Under the pieces are notes generated by a model. It was not told the DNA's origin. It did no database searches and saw nothing but the letters and a program-made list of their open reading frames with translations. From assembly GCA_948473335.1 (NCBI GenBank), contig CAOKXF010000004.1, positions 1-64,000 of the forward strand: a stretch of 64,000 nt of DNA, written 5' to 3'. Within the stretch, counting starts at the first letter, position 1, and every line of letters begins with the position of its first letter. Shown here one piece after another: positions 63,510 through 64,000 of this stretch. This DNA comes from an uncultured Clostridium sp. GTDB taxonomy: Bacteria > Bacillota > Clostridia > TANB77 > CAG-508. Position numbers and translations under genes: made by a program.

Positions 63510-64000
63510 ATGTTTATAGTACTAAATAAGGAGAAAATATACACCTATGTAATATCAATAGTAACAGTAGTAATGCTATTTGGAATAGCCAATATATTAT
63601 ATGTTGGAGAACATTCAAAAAAACAAGAGATAGAAAGTAGTCAGGAAGTAGCAAATAATCAAAAAAGAAAGTTACCTATATATAATGTAGAAACTAAAGA
63701 AAAGAAAATTGCATTCACGATTAATTGTGCTTGGAGCGCAGACGATATCGATACAATATTAGAAGCATTAAAAAGACAAAATGTGAAAATAACATTTTTT
63801 ATAGTAGGGGAATGGGCAGATAAAAATCCAGAGGCGGTAAAAAAAATATATGAAGAAGGTCATGAGATAGGAAGCCACAGTGATACACACCCACATGTTA
63901 ATAATTTAAGTTACGAAAAAAATCAGAAACAAATATTAGATTCAGTAGAAAGAATTAAAAAAATAACAGGAGAAGAGATAAAATTATATAGAGCACCATA
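63510..64000 (+). CDS. Polysaccharide deacetylase family protein (5' part)
   Basis: The gene runs off the right edge; 163 residues are visible. An N-terminal membrane helix (about 11-31) tethers a NodB-homology domain: IAFTINCAWSADDIDTILEA near 71, ITFFIVGEWADKNPEAV near 96, GHEIGSHSDTHPHVNNLSYE near 121 (the H-x3-H metal site) and YRAP at the edge. The first metal Asp of NodB domains (FDDG or FNxAW types) appears as TINCAW, so it fits the YlxY/PdaB-like clostridial branch, where that position varies. A role in peptidoglycan or spore cortex modification is likely. GGAGG precedes the ATG inside a long hairpin. Confidence 0.85.
   Translation, partial: MFIVLNKEKIYTYVISIVTVVMLFGIANILYVGEHSKKQEIESSQEVANNQKRKLPIYNVETKEKKIAFTINCAWSADDIDTILEALKRQNVKITFFIVGEWADKNPEAVKKIYEEGHEIGSHSDTHPHVNNLSYEKNQKQILDSVERIKKITGEEIKLYRAP

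Overview
The window is AT-rich chromosomal DNA from a Gram-positive anaerobe, most likely a gut-type member of the Clostridia. The reasons are Shine-Dalgarno sites of the AAGGAGG type before nearly every gene, TTGACA/TATAAT promoters, arginine coded mainly by AGA, a GdpP-type c-di-AMP phosphodiesterase, a YmfF/YmfH peptidase pair, a DUF1540 protein, sortase (LPxTG) and dockerin modules, tRNA genes with encoded CCA, and several leaderless housekeeping operons. TGA is a normal stop codon (for example at the end of cmk). The species cannot be named from the sequence.

Layout. 1-17.5 kb is core chromosome: a GltD-like oxidoreductase, a zinc-motif protein, leuS, two M16 peptidases, tex, a repeat-rich gap, a heterodimeric ABC exporter and gdpP. 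17.6-29.8 kb is a single 1-Cys type peroxiredoxin gene cut into three in-frame pieces by two separate serine-recombinase elements of 7.2 and 4.3 kb. Element 1 carries two DUF4143-type ATPases and a transglutaminase-fold protein. Element 2 carries a smaller transglutaminase-like protein, an MntA/HepT (MNT-HEPN) toxin-antitoxin pair behind an unusual GC-rich leader, and a run of hairpins. 29.9-42.7 kb returns to the chromosome: DUF1540, class II aldolase, a Rieske-tailed FAD oxidoreductase, M18 aminopeptidase, a 1895-residue secreted M60 metalloprotease with a dockerin, its LPKTG-anchored neighbour, NUDIX and a PycTM-like membrane protein. 42.8-47.7 kb is a loose tRNA/pseudogene zone (tRNA-Leu, -Gly, -Cys, broken HAD and ATPase genes, a candidate type I toxin). 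47.7-64 kb is mostly housekeeping: SDR, radical SAM, rpsU, three HD proteins, topB, yqeY, an ABC-F protein, an HD-GYP response regulator, three tRNAs, a phosphodiester glycosidase, cmk, dapB and a polysaccharide deacetylase running off the end.

The main discovery candidate is in the two elements. Both recombinase genes are out of frame unless the ribosome shifts +1, once in one gene and twice in the other. All three shift points fall exactly on an in-frame CGG codon, and dropping the C restores the family sequence. By eye, CGG occurs in frame only once elsewhere in the window, in a compositionally foreign small gene. The reconstructed circular junctions have inverted-repeat arms, and excision at the direct-repeat cores would rejoin a complete 239-residue peroxiredoxin. 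Together this suggests, but does not prove, that element excision and peroxiredoxin restoration are gated by +1 frameshifting at a rare or unassigned CGG codon. Secondary leads are start codons controlled by hairpins (17.53, 40.53 and 63.46 kb), a type I toxin-like locus with pairing 5' and 3' ends, and a conserved hairpin repeat family.
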